A program made the position numbers and the translations under genes. A stretch of DNA of 64,000 nucleotides from Phialophora verrucosa (taxonomy: Eukaryota; Ascomycota; Eurotiomycetes; Chaetothyriales; Herpotrichiellaceae). The notes below the pieces were generated by a model, which did no database searches, was not told where the DNA came from, and worked only from the letters and a program-made list of their open reading frames with translations. Location: positions 558,001 through 622,000 of the forward strand of contig MSED01000014.1 in NCBI GenBank assembly GCA_002099365.1, written 5' to 3'. This document shows positions 30,717 through 40,889 of the stretch, piece after piece (positions within the stretch are counted from its first letter, which is position 1; each line of letters opens with the position of its first letter).

Positions 30717-31812
30717 CTATCCAAGTGCTTTCAATATTGCGGTACTGTTGCCCAAGAATCCTAAAAAGAGGTCAGCTTTAGCTCTTCCACTCATTCGAGG
30801 ATACACACCATAACCCTGAGCATTGTATCTGGTCATATTTACGGCAAACGAGGGGCTTGTTGTCTGCGAGATGTCGTCGACATACACCACATCATACCCT
30901 GAAACAAAAAGCGGTCAGCATCTGACTTCAAAGTGACCTAGCGACATCGAGGTCTCTTACCCTTGAAGTAGGCATCGACGAGCGTCGACCAAACACACTG
31001 ATCAGCATTGACGCCGCCAAAGAAGAGAGTCGACATCTCGTTCTCCTGCAGCCACAGCCCCAACGGGGTCTGCGGGCCCCAAAGTCCGGACAGGCGGTTC
31101 TTGTTGAATAACAGGTCGGTGCCCGCCTTGATGCCTTCGTCCTTCATCGTGCCGAGAACACCGTAGGGCTCAGCATTCCACGAACCTCGCATCAACAGCC
31201 TGCCAACTTCGATCGTGGTGCCATTCTCCTTGATGGTGCCCATGTCGCTTCCGAAGGTTTCGTTGGCCAGGTAACTGCCACCGCTGAAGCCGGCCTTGAA
31301 AGCAGGAGGGATCGTCAAAAGGTCATACTCGGTCAAACCCCAGTTGACCCAGAGGACCTTCATGCCGTTCTTGCGGAATCCGTCGATCATCCTGACAGTT
31401 GGCGCCACGGCACCACGACCGTCGGAGGCTGCGGGAGAGAGATCCGGGTGCAAGAAGTAGTTTTGCATGTCGATGATAACCAGAGCGGTGCGGTTCGGCT
31501 CGATCTTGATCGCCTTTCGGCTGCCCATCATCGGCAGGGTCTTTGGGCTTGTGGTTGGGGCACGGTCACTTCGAGTCAAGTCAAAAGTCCCGTTGGTAAT
31601 GGACCAGTAGTTGTAATAGCTGCCTAGAGTCATAGTCGCTTGCTCGAAGCCATCACCGACCTGTACGGAAAGTCAATTCGGAATTTCCAATCCATGCGGT
31701 TTAGACCAACCAGTGCATAAGCTTGACGCTCCTGCAGGTCCACAGGGGTAGCAGAGCATAGCTGCCAGAGCAAAAGAGCTGAACCGAGCAGCTTCATTGC
31801 GGAGAGGGCCAT
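30717..31812 (-). CDS. Predicted secreted isochorismatase-like cysteine hydrolase
   Basis: Four exons (31812-31711, 31660-30961, 30898-30809, 30760-30717) give 311 residues with consistent phases; donors are GTTGGT (weak), GTAAGA and GTGTGT. The first ~22 residues form a signal peptide (KLLGSALLLWQLCSA). The isochorismatase-fold triad is visible: D98 in IIDMQNYF, a lysine in FNKNRLSGLW (about K220) and nucleophile C255 in GGVNADQCVW. The conserved strand after it is recovered only when intron 2 is removed (GYDVVYVDDISQTTSP). The substrate is unknown; family members hydrolyse isochorismate, nicotinamide, N-carbamoyl compounds or other amides. Secretion is unusual for the family but recurrent in fungi. 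The start could be the internal ATG five codons later (31797) without losing the signal peptide. Confidence 0.88.
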
Positions 31813-32835
31813 GGCGAGCGCTGACAAGGCTGACTAGGGATAGGAGACACGGCAAAGAGCAACGTCAAACACAGATACCAGGACCAACACATGATGAACA
31901 AAATCCCCTCTCCTCTACCTTATATCTTCCCATTATCCTCTCGACTACCGGTCACTCCCCGAGCAACAACGGAGATGTGCATCTTCGAAGCCTTGACTGC
32001 TGAAGTCAATGTATACCAAGCGACGGTCCATACCCGAAAACGGAAGGTAAGGTACCTCGCTCGAGGGTTGATAAGAAACCAGCTCTCCAACGGGCAACCC
32101 CCGCATCGCTCGGGGACTTTTGACACCGTCTTGAAAGTTTCGGCTATACGGTGCCTTATCTTTACCATTATTCTTCAAATCTTTGTCGTCGAATGAATGA
32201 CGGGGCTGGCCATCAATAACAGTCCGTGAATGCACGTACAAAGACTCAGACAGGAAGGCAAGATGCTAAGAGGTGCCGATCTCCGCCGAGTCTTGGTCTT
32301 CTTGTCGTGTTTTGACCGCCGGGCCTGCTGCCGATGAGAAGCAGACACATGCCTCAGTAGACGTGACCACCGGAACATGCAGACATATCGGCGATCTTAC
32401 GGCATGGCGATATCAGATGAGCATGGAATGCCCATTGACCTCTCGTGCGCGGCGCCAGCTTCCTCAAGCCGATTCAGTCCAAGATATCCATCTTCCGGAA
32501 AACAGCTGTTGGATCGCGGGTGAGGAGATGATTCGCTCCAAAAATGGGCGCTTCAGAGAAATATGGAATGGCAACCATGTGGTCCTCATGGCCTTCGAAG
32601 ACCGGACGGTACAATAAAGACCTGTGTGTTGCCTAGGCCGGATGTCGGTTTCTCAAGCTGATCACTATCCCGCTCCAATCACACTTCGTATCTCAAATGC
32701 CATGTTCACACGTCGCTGATTCATTGCCGGATGCACTTGCGAGCCATTTGTGATGCCTCAATCATGTCACACATCCAGGTGCCTTCTTTCCTCCCATCTT
32801 ATTCAGACTGGCGTTTGTTTGCGCGGTCTACTCGA
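31813..32835. promoter_or_regulatory. Intergenic region between the isochorismatase-like gene and RFC5
   Basis: About 1 kb holding the promoter of the secreted hydrolase on its left and the RFC5 3' end on its right. Open frames on both strands overlap each other and resemble nothing known. Confidence 0.55.
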
Positions 32836-33946
32836 TCAGAAGTCCATACCCACGAGATACCCTTCAAAAATCCTCATGAACTTGGCCACAAACGCCTCAA
32901 GGTGGAAGATGACTTTACTCCCCAGCCTCACCCGATGCTCGTAGAAACTCGCCCATTTCACGATATCTGCTTTCAGAGCATCATCAACTTCTGGTTGCGC
33001 AACAAGCTTCCATGTCAGAGTCTTGAGAATCACTGTTGCGGGGATACAGTGTGTGAGTAGGTCGTATAGTTTGGCTCTCGTCGCGAGAATCATAGCCGGC
33101 GACCGCTCGCGAATGATGTCTCGTGCAATCTGCTCGATGAGAAGCTCCCAATCTGGCGGCGGGATAGGTGTCTTCTCGCTGGGTTCAGGATGTTGCGCGT
33201 ACACGGCCTCGAACATCAGCAATGCTTTCCTCAGGTTCCGCCCTGATTCCTTCGCAATCCGATCATTGAGGGCGGGTATGATTTTCCAATTCTCCTTCTT
33301 TGCAGCTTTCACCAACGCGTCGCATATTTCGGATTCTGTGGGTGCAGCAACGCGGATGAGGAGTGTTCGGGATCGGATAGGTGCGATTATGCCAGCTGTG
33401 CTGTTTGCGACAAGGATGAGTCGGACATTTGCTGAGTACTTCTCCATCGTACGGCGTAGTGCGGCCTGCGCGTCGCGGGAGAGACTGTCTGCTTCATTGA
33501 TCACCACGACTTTAAAGCGTTGTTTCGCCGTGAGATCGACCTGCTGTGTCTGTGCTACCTCTTTCAACAGATCTTGAATTACAACCCGGTCATAGTTTCC
33601 GACATCGCTAGGGGTGATCTCTAGGTGATAAACGGAGGAGACGATATTGAATTCTAGCTTTCTGTTCGTCGAGGTCGTGAACATGCGGGCATCGATCTTG
33701 ATCTTCTCGGCTCCCGGGCCATAGAGGGCGCGCAAGGTTGCCAGAATACGTGTCTTTTTGCCTGCACCGGATGGGCCATAGAAGAGGAGGTGAGGGAAGT
33801 CGGCGGAAGAGGCCTGTCATTAAGTGAGCATTGAGCTCAAAGTGAGGTGAGCATCTTACCAGTGCTGCTAGACGATCTGAGAGATCCCTGTGGTATGTAA
33901 GAGCATCCAAAGAACGAGGCCGCAATTTATCGACTAGCAACGCCAT
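32836..33946 (-). CDS. RFC5: Replication factor C small subunit (yeast Rfc5 / human RFC3 type)
   Basis: It is part of the pentameric clamp loader that opens PCNA at primer-template junctions; the same subunit serves alternative loaders. Exons 33946-33860 and 33813-32836 give 354 residues; the 46-nt intron has donor GTAAGA and acceptor GACAG. The N-terminus LLVDKLRPRSLD is the usual RFC box. The P-loop GPSGAGKKT (42-50) carries the double lysine typical of this subunit. The Walker B equivalent reads VVVINEADSL, with N replacing the first acidic residue, also typical of this non-hydrolysing subunit. RSRTLL stands where other subunits have the SRC motif. The helical collar domain fills the C-terminal third. 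Two ACGCGT boxes lie 75-91 bp upstream. Confidence 0.95.
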
Positions 33947-34020
33947 GGTTATGAGGTGAGTAATGGATCTTTCTCGAGTCAATGAGGTGTGCTTGTCTAA
34001 ACGTCTTTACTGTGAGAGAG

Positions 34021-34037
34021 ACGCGTCAAAAACGCGT
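34021..34037. promoter_or_regulatory. Two MluI cell-cycle boxes (ACGCGT) upstream of RFC5
   Basis: ACGCGT is present at 34021-34026 and again at 34032-34037, start sites 11 bp apart, 75-91 bp before the RFC5 ATG. In yeasts ACGCGT is bound by MBF, which drives G1/S transcription of replication genes. The sequence is palindromic, so orientation is not informative. Confidence 0.7.
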
Positions 34038-34052
34038 AAAGTGACTTTTAAA

Positions 34053-34060
34053 TGACGTCA
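34053..34060. promoter_or_regulatory. CRE-type bZIP palindrome TGACGTCA
   Basis: The perfect 8-bp palindrome TGACGTCA lies 107 bp upstream of the RFC5 start and 16 bp from the second ACGCGT box. This is the consensus for ATF/CREB-type bZIP factors. Whether it is used here is not shown. Confidence 0.5.
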
Positions 34061-34513
34061 AGGGCCACCGGCCAGGAGAAGACAAACTTCGCGACAAGTT
34101 GACCAGATTAAAAGCAATTCAACGTTGGACGACACAAAGATAGGGCGTGTTGGAGTGGCTTTGTATTGCATCGACGTTTGTAACGTGTCTGAAGCACTAT
34201 AGCCCAGTTACGACTACTCGCACTGCCGCACCGCGATCTAGCTCCGTCACGTCTTGAGGCACACGAGTGAGATATCTTACTGTAGGGGGTTAATGGACAG
34301 CTCCAAGTCAGGGAGGGCTGTTAACGACGCTGTCACAACGAGATTTTACTTCATCTTTCGTTCAAGCAGCAGAATTTGATGTCTCGCTCAATCTCCTTCA
34401 TTGGTTCCGCATGACCCGAATTTCTGGAGCCATCAAACTGAACTCGCTAGTAGCATCCCCTTTCCTCTTCCGCACGACATAGCACACGCCCTCCTGAAAT
34501 CTCAGAATGCAGC

Positions 34514-35586
34514 CTACACCGTATGCTCCCGCCGGTATCTCGACCTCGCTCTGCGTGGAACTGGCGGACGCCGACGACTAGTGCTCAAATTCAGCTCTTG
34601 TATGGTTCCCTCATCTGCTGGCTGCATTCCTGGCGTCTCTGGTCTTCCAATAGACGCCTCCGCCATTGCTTTGACAAACTCGGCTTCAGCTATGTCTTGC
34701 AGTATTTCCGGACAATCTCGGATCCTCCTCATTACTGGTTGCATGTGGTTCTCTCTGAGGTCCTTCATTCCTTTCATCCAGATGTTGTAGTTGTGGAGAA
34801 GAGCCATCAACACATCGTACAGGCCGTTCATAGTGTCTTGCACGTCAATATCAAGCTTTCCCTGCGCCAGCAGCTCAAGGAACGAGTTGTAGACATAAGC
34901 ATCGAAAACGTGTGTAAGCTCCGCCAGGATGTTCTGCTCCGTCCGACAAGGTAACGAGACGTATCTGAGGGACGGTCAGTACAGTCCGAGCAAGGGAACA
35001 TTGCTGCTTACTCTGCGATCAGCTTCGCTTTTTGTCGGTAGTTGGACCATAAATACTGCCTCTCAGGTTCAATTGTGAATGGTGCACGGGCTTTGACAAA
35101 CTCAATGTTGTCGATCTCGTCAGCTACCTTGTTATTTGCTTGTTGAACCTGTGTCAGGATTGACTGAATCTGGCTGAATAACTTTGGTTTGTTTGAGTCA
35201 ACGTAGCCCTCGTAGTAACCAGCATGGTCCGGAACCAGTAGCGAACCAAGAATCGTCATTTCTCTTGCCAGGTTCCCGAAATCCTCTTTGGAAGTTAGTG
35301 GGAGGTCCGCGTTCTCGACTTCTTGAAGAAACACCTCGAGGGTTGGTAAATCCGGATCCTTAACACAACGAGCGCTTGGCCGAAGTGGAGTGGTATGTGC
35401 AGTAGAGTTGGCATATTTCGAAGTGGGTGTGTCACGGTGGTTTGCGGCACTTGAACACGGCGAGGAGAAGTGTTCGCTGATTTCACATGCTGGAACAAAG
35501 TCGTTGGGCGCGTCAAATTTGATGTCCGGATAGCGGTCAAAGAGATCAGAGAGATCAGAATCTGTTAGATCAAGTGAGCCGGCCAT
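34514..35586 (-). CDS. Protein of unknown function (341 aa), helical C-terminal half
   Basis: Exons 35586-35012 and 34964-34514 give 341 residues; the intron has donor GTAAGC and acceptor CCTCAG, and splicing joins ...KLIAE-YVSLP.... Residues 1-20 are acidic (DLTDSDLSDLFDRYPD). The middle to C-terminal part (about 95-300) is rich in predicted helix, including FLQEVENADLPLTSKEDFGN, a Gln/Asn-rich segment around QIQSILTQVQQANN and a leucine-rich block (VYNSFLELLAQGKLDIDVQD). The last 25 residues are strongly basic (SRRRPPVPRRARSRYRR). No catalytic motif, signal peptide or membrane segment is visible and I do not recognise the family. The gene reads away from the RING-CH gene's 3' end, toward RFC5. 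Confidence 0.72.
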
Positions 35587-36115
35587 CGTCAAGGCATATC
35601 GGTCACACTGGTGCCTTGAATGTCAAAGATACGGACAACAGACATGAGAAGACTCGCAGGAGAAATTCATTTTGACCACGTAGAAACAGACGGGAGTGAA
35701 GGAATTGCAAGTGCAATAATAGGTAGGCAGGGCAGTTGCATTGGACATTTTTGAGCCCAGTTGCCTCACACAGGACAGGCAACGTCTGAGAAGGAGACAT
35801 GGGAATCATTCATCAAATTGTCATTCCATTCAACTTGACACATAATTTTACCAAGTGTATTCCAGCACAGGCCATGGACTGAGGACATGCTGACCGGGAG
35901 ATCATTTGGCTCTGCAGACCACCTTGATGAGAATCAATGACATGACGCCATCATATCTCCAAGGTGGAATGCTATTGCTCTTCGCGCACTGACTGATTGG
36001 CACTTCACTGAGACAGATGTGACAACTCAAAGTTGGGCGATCATATAACAAGCTGGACAGGTATCAAGGCGTGAGTAAGGATGACATACTTTGTACAAGA
36101 CTCAGCCCTGAACTG
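35587..36115. promoter_or_regulatory. Intergenic region upstream of the 341-aa gene
   Basis: This 529-nt region contains the promoter of the 341-aa gene and the 3' end of the RING-CH gene. No ORF is supported. Confidence 0.55.
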
Positions 36116-37195
36116 CTACAGTCCTCTGAAAGACCAGCCTTGGGATTGAGCATCATCCAAAGCAGAACTGTAAGCAGCAGACTCCCATGTTCCTGGCATG
36201 GTGCTTCGTCCGGAGGTATCAGAGTCTTGGCCGTTTTCCTTACTTGCAGTCCCGTCTGTCTGCGCACCCTCATGCTGGTGGACTCCGCCCGCAGCGTTGG
36301 CAGCCTCGGGATAACCGTCCTCGAACTTCCATCCCGGCGGCGGTTTGAGATCCTCATCGTCTCCCGGCAGCTGGGTGTCAACGATATTGTTCCCAATCCA
36401 TGAGAGAGACTTGCCGATAATCGTCTGAACCCACTTGTAGAAGAAGTACGATGCCGACAGAATCCCCATCGCGACCGCTATCCAGCTGACATTGATCGCG
36501 CGGTCTCGTCCTGTTGTGGATCTGCCTGAGACCCTGCTGCTCACAAAACCGGTATTCCTGAGATTCCACCATTGGAAAGGATTTAATATCATTGTTCTCA
36601 CGAAACTCAGTAACCCCATTGACACCATTCCTTTGGTGAAATGTTGAGCCCATCCCGATACACCTCCGCGAGGATCGTTGACTGTAACACTTTGCCAGAC
36701 GTCCTCGTGACCGACAATGGTCTCATAAGGATCGGCATACAAGTTGAGTATGGGATCTGCAACGAAGCCGAGGAAGAACATGACCACCAGCATGACCAAA
36801 ACCGTGAGAATCCCGGAGGATATCTTGCTGTCGAGATATTTTTGCAAGGTGAGTCTGTTGAAGTTGAATTTGTAGCCACACTGATGGCACTTCCAGAGCG
36901 AGCCTGGCCTCACGCTCTCAGTCCTCAACCGGCGCAGACACAGCTCATGGATATAACGCATCCCACCTCTGCAAATACATGGCTTGACCAACCGACCGTA
37001 CTCGTCTTCATTCTTGTACTCGACAATCGGACGTTGGAAGGCAGGAGGGAGGCCCGGAGGGTACAGAGTGACCGTGGCAGGGACTTCTTCGAGGCAGACC
37101 CGGCAGGTTCGCGTGGGATATGACCAGGATGGTTGAGTCTGTGGTGGCGCAGCGTTGCACCGAGATCCGTTCTGGGTATCTTCTGGGGGAGCCAT
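36116..37195 (-). CDS. RING-CH (MARCH-type) membrane E3 ubiquitin ligase
   Basis: A single exon encodes 359 residues. The RING-CH zinc finger has C4HC3 order: C31-x2-C34 (CRVC), C73-x-C75 (CICRGG), H83 and C86 (IHELC), C103-x2-C106 (CHQC). The conserved Trp before the last pair (LWKCHQC) is present. One hydrophobic segment follows at about 127-147 (TVLVMLVVMFFLGFVADPIL) and another at about 250-268 (SWIAVAMGILSASYFF), so the ligase should sit in an internal membrane with the finger in the cytosol. The C-terminal ~85 residues are disordered and acidic to polar. MARCH-type ligases mark membrane proteins for degradation or sorting; the target here cannot be read. The first ATG is 30 codons before the finger and suits the family. 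Confidence 0.92.
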   Translation of the reverse strand: MAPPEDTQNGSRCNAAPPQTQPSWSYPTRTCRVCLEEVPATVTLYPPGLPPAFQRPIVEYKNEDEYGRLVKPCICRGGMRYIHELCLRRLRTESVRPGSLWKCHQCGYKFNFNRLTLQKYLDSKISSGILTVLVMLVVMFFLGFVADPILNLYADPYETIVGHEDVWQSVTVNDPRGGVSGWAQHFTKGMVSMGLLSFVRTMILNPFQWWNLRNTGFVSSRVSGRSTTGRDRAINVSWIAVAMGILSASYFFYKWVQTIIGKSLSWIGNNIVDTQLPGDDEDLKPPPGWKFEDGYPEAANAAGGVHQHEGAQTDGTASKENGQDSDTSGRSTMPGTWESAAYSSALDDAQSQGWSFRGL

Positions 37196-37808
37196 CTCGG
37201 AAGCCTTTCACGTTGAGGTCATCCGACGGCTGCCTGGTGAACTTCAAGCCTCTCAACTCGACTTGTACACATCATCTAAGAACGCAGTTCAGCTTGAACA
37301 GACGTAATATGGCGAACTAAGGAAGACGAAGCTTCGGATCCATCTATGAAATGGTGCTAAACAACAGACCACCGTCGCCTGTACTTGTACGAGAGCGGGA
37401 AGTTAACGCATGACATGCACAAGCGGAAGGATGGAGAAAGGAAAGGAATGTGAATTCGTCCGTTTGCGGCCCACACTTAATGACAGCCAAGCCGTCTCCG
37501 AGGCTGGTCTTGGCAACACATAACCAACGCTTGAACAATATGCGGACCGAAGGCAAAATTGTCTATCAGATGATATCTGTTCAAAGAGGCAGATTTGGGG
37601 TTGATCCTAAGAGCTTTATAGCGTCCTCAGCGTCCAGCGTACACAGTATCTCCCCGCGAGACCCTCAACTGGCGGGTCTCAGGCCCGTCTTGACATTAGC
37701 CTTGTGAAACAGTGCACAATATCATCTCTCAATGTACATCGAGACTTCTCACGCTTCGATTTAAGGCTTTACGAATCCCTCGCAGTCAGACGGTCCATGA
37801 GAATCGGA

Positions 37809-38514
37809 CTACGAACATTGCGGCAAGATGGAGCTAGCTGATGATAAGGAGTCCCGCAGGATGAAATAGTCAGCGCCGCCAATATTTGCGTTTAGAATGC
37901 ATCCAGTGTGGCCACCGGCAACAAGTTCTGGAGAGCTTGCGGGGCACGATTGGCCGGCGTTGTCATCGAGAGTGGTATGTCCCCTTGCAGGATCGGGGGA
38001 GGTATGGGATGACCGGGTTCGTTCTGAGCGAAAGGTTCGAGGCGTCAGTCGACTCCGTCGAAGATGTACTCGCATCCCATAATGAGCGCGTCCTCGGCGT
38101 TGCTGACCCAGCGGGTCGTCGCCGTTGTACCCCTCTGACTCGATTCTCATGTCGATGTCATCGCGAAGAAGCCCGTCGCGATGAATAGGTCGCTCACCCT
38201 TCCTCTTCAACCATATAGGAGGGAAAACGATAGTAAAGATGGTGACAAAAGCAATGCGATTCCGCAGGAGGCTGTCCTCTGTATGCGTCGACGTAGCCAT
38301 GCTGTCTCGTCGGAGAGAAGGTTGCGAGGGTAGGATTGCAAGCGGTTGGATTCTCGAAGCCGACATCTTCCAGGGATGTGATGACATGCAAGAACAAGTT
38401 GATGAAAACATGAATGATAGTCGCCTCGTATACTTGCGATATGGAGAATCTTCGAAGACTCGACCCGTCCCAAGCCAGCAAACACAGATTCGACCAACCA
38501 TAATTATTGCACAT
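37809..38514 (-). pseudogene. Possible degenerate gene, unrecognised
   Basis: Two minus-strand frames overlap. One (38501-37809) includes a hydrophobic stretch RIAFVTIFTIVFPPIWLKRK and then RIESEGYNGDDPLGQQ. Continuing in another frame the DNA reads AEDALIMGCEYIFDGVD before a stop. This switching could mean a frameshifted relic or short introns that I could not place. No family is recognised. Confidence 0.2.
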
Positions 38515-38892
38515 TAAATCTCACCTATCATCAACATTATTCGAGAACCGTCGCAAATTCTAACAAGATGGCCAGAGCTTGGGTAACTCAACAGGAGCTT
38601 AAGGTTCCCATCACGGCTTTGCACTGGTGTGAGGCTTGTGGTGCCGGCAGGGCTCTGCGCAGGACCAAGTTTGAACATCTGGTCCAGGAAACAGCCTTGA
38701 GGGGCAGAGCTAACAGCATAGCATCTCCTGGCAGCAATATACTGTACCCTCTGTAGAGAACGCAACACTGCGAGAAGGACGATGAAGTCCGCAAGCCAAG
38801 AAGCCAAGAATGTTAGCAGTGTTTGCAGCTGAACCGTGCGTATTGCTTGGCAGAGAATTGAGTATTTCTGTCCCGCCCGCCGTCCATCTCTC

Positions 38893-39376
38893 TTACGAAG
38901 ACCATACTTGTGCGTCTCCCCATCGTCGACATAATGTGTTTGCATGTTGACTAACAGCTCTATAGACCTTGTGGGAGCGACCTAGGTCAAGCATTGGGTT
39001 CGCTATAGCGGTGTCCCTGCATTGCACATCGCGGACGGATGTCGCTTTCAAGTATCGTTCGGGGCTCTTGTCCGCGCTTTTTTTGGCCTTCCTCAACACC
39101 TTTCCATCATGTTCCTTCGCCTCGAGCAAGGTCTTGGAGAAGAAATGTGGTTCCGAGTGGCGTAGCAGACATATCTCGGTGTGCTCTGCGAGGCATCGAG
39201 CTGAGAATTGGGTGGAATGCTGTATCCAAGGTTTCGGCGAAGACTTTGCTCACTACCCGTGTCTCACTGATAAGGATGCTTGAAAACCCTGCCTTCATGC
39301 TTACCTTCTGCTTAGAGATCATGCTCGTAGCTGTAGCCGGCTGCCTCATGACCGCGGTGTCACGGTCTCGAAGCAC
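38893..39376 (-). pseudogene. Possible degenerate gene, unrecognised
   Basis: On the minus strand a frame reading SMISKQKVSMKAGFSSILIS continues in one frame to LGTTFLLQDLARGEG-stop, while the adjacent frame carries on with SKTLLEAKEHDGKVLRKAKK. The two look like one helical, lysine-rich coding sequence separated by a one-base shift. No family is recognised, so it may be coincidence. Confidence 0.2.
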
Positions 39377-40472
39377 CTTCGAACTTTCAGCGCCTTGCCA
39401 TCCGGCCCAACCACGTTCCGTTATCTGTATGCCGCAGTTTCAGAAAGATAGAGTTTTGCCAGTATGGAATCCTCTATCAGCCTACGAGAGGGGCTATGGA
39501 CCGGTGTCAAGCTAAGGCGTCGCTGAAAAGGAGCGCAGGCTGCGAAACAGCTACTGACAGATAGCTCCGAGCAACCCGTTGGCTTCACCTAGCTGTGAAA
39601 ACGAGGACGATTCATCTAGCTTTGGCAGTTTCTACCATCGATTAAAAATTGCATGGTGTATATCATGTCACGGCAAGGATTGCGAGGAAGCTTCATCCTC
39701 TCATGGCCTGGAGAAGCTTGTGAAACAGGTGGCAAGTGATATCCGTTTCAGCGTTGTCGCAGATCCAGGAAAATATTCCCACTCCAAGGGTTCGTCCCGT
39801 GCCCCATTGCGACTCTTTCTATCTACTCATCGAGGCAACTGCCGGCTTCAACCCCTCTAGAGACGGTGGGACTTCACCCATCACGAGGACAGTCCATAGA
39901 GCGGTGATACCTCGTGATTTTGGTGAGGTGGCATATCACCAGCCACATGCATCGCCACGTCCTCGCTTCCACCGAGCCAAGCCCCAGTGGGGGATACGGA
40001 GGTTTAGGAATTCGAAATGATTGGTGGAGGTAGGCCGAGGCCTATGTCCAGTAGAGCTGGATCGAGGACGTGATGACCTTTATGCAAGCTGAAGCATAAC
40101 AGATGATGATGACTTTGATCCTCACTTTTTTCCTTCGCTGAAAAGCATTTGTTGGTTGCTTCGCCTGCGCCCACACAGTGACTGGACGCTAGACATGACA
40201 AACAAGGCGACTTTCTTTCCGCACGGGCGCAAATGAGGCTGATACATAGCTCCACCGGCATCGCCATGGAATAGCACAAGATTCTTTCCCTGGTGTGCCT
40301 CTAAACTCTCCAGACGAGTCACCCTGATTCCTCATCATTCCACATATGTGGAAAAAAATGTGTTCTCTTTTAGTCGGCCGTAAACAACCCATTTTCGCGG
40401 CTGTCAGTGCAGCTTGTTACTGTCTTCTATTGCCCGGCAAGCTCTGGTTCAGACGACAACCATTCGCAGCGG

Positions 40473-40889
40473 TCATTCTGTCAGTGGAGGCTTCTCTTGC
40501 TTATGCACACGGCCACTGTCCTGTCCTTCACCCGAGTTTCCATCAGGCCCTTCAGTCTCAAATCCAGTTGACTTTCCCGGGGGCTTCTGCGGGTCAGGCT
40601 GTTTGGCCGGATGGTCCCTTCCCTCAGCTGAAGATGCCTTGTTGCCAGCTTTCACGTGCTCATCTTTCTTTTCCTGATTAGGGTCGTTGTTGCGTTTGGT
40701 TTGGTCAACTACAGTGCTGCTTGTTGCCGACGATTGAGAGAACTTCCTGCCTCCTGAGGGGTTGATTGCAGGGGGTGAGGAATCTCGTTGAGAAAGTCTT
40801 CTGAACACAGACACACCTGCAAGGCGATGACGTGGGACTGCGTTGGAGGTAACGGGAATTCGCGATGCGGATATCGCTCTGGAGTACAT
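40473..40889 (-). CDS. Small conserved fungal protein, predicted mitochondrial (138 aa)
   Basis: A single exon of 139 codons including stop. The N-terminus (MYSRAISASRIPVTSNAVPR, then HRLAGVSVFRR) is rich in Arg and Ser and has no acidic residue, a typical mitochondrial targeting sequence. The rest is hydrophilic and disordered, with the pattern VDQTKRNNDPNQ, HPAKQPDPQKPPGKSTGFE and a Gly/Asp/Lys-rich end. I recall similar short proteins from many Pezizomycotina with no known function, so conservation of the DQTKR...HPAKQPDPQ block supports a real gene. No membrane span, cysteine pattern or catalytic motif is seen. Confidence 0.68.
   Translation of the reverse strand: MYSRAISASRIPVTSNAVPRHRLAGVSVFRRLSQRDSSPPAINPSGGRKFSQSSATSSTVVDQTKRNNDPNQEKKDEHVKAGNKASSAEGRDHPAKQPDPQKPPGKSTGFETEGPDGNSGEGQDSGRVHKQEKPPLTE

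Larger units (their letters stand above)
33947..34513. promoter_or_regulatory. RFC5 promoter region
   Basis: This 567-nt region is upstream of RFC5 and downstream of the 341-aa gene. It contains the cell-cycle box pair and the TGACGTCA palindrome listed separately. No coding sequence is supported. Confidence 0.65.
37196..40472. other. Gene-poor region with broken open frames
   Basis: No intact gene can be supported over 3.3 kb. Minus-strand frames at 37809-38514 and 38893-39376 have protein-like composition but are interrupted by stops or change frame over a few bases (entries below). The plus-strand frame 39579-39860 is ambiguous. The DNA is not obviously AT-rich, and no clear transposon end or target duplication was seen. 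Confidence 0.5.
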
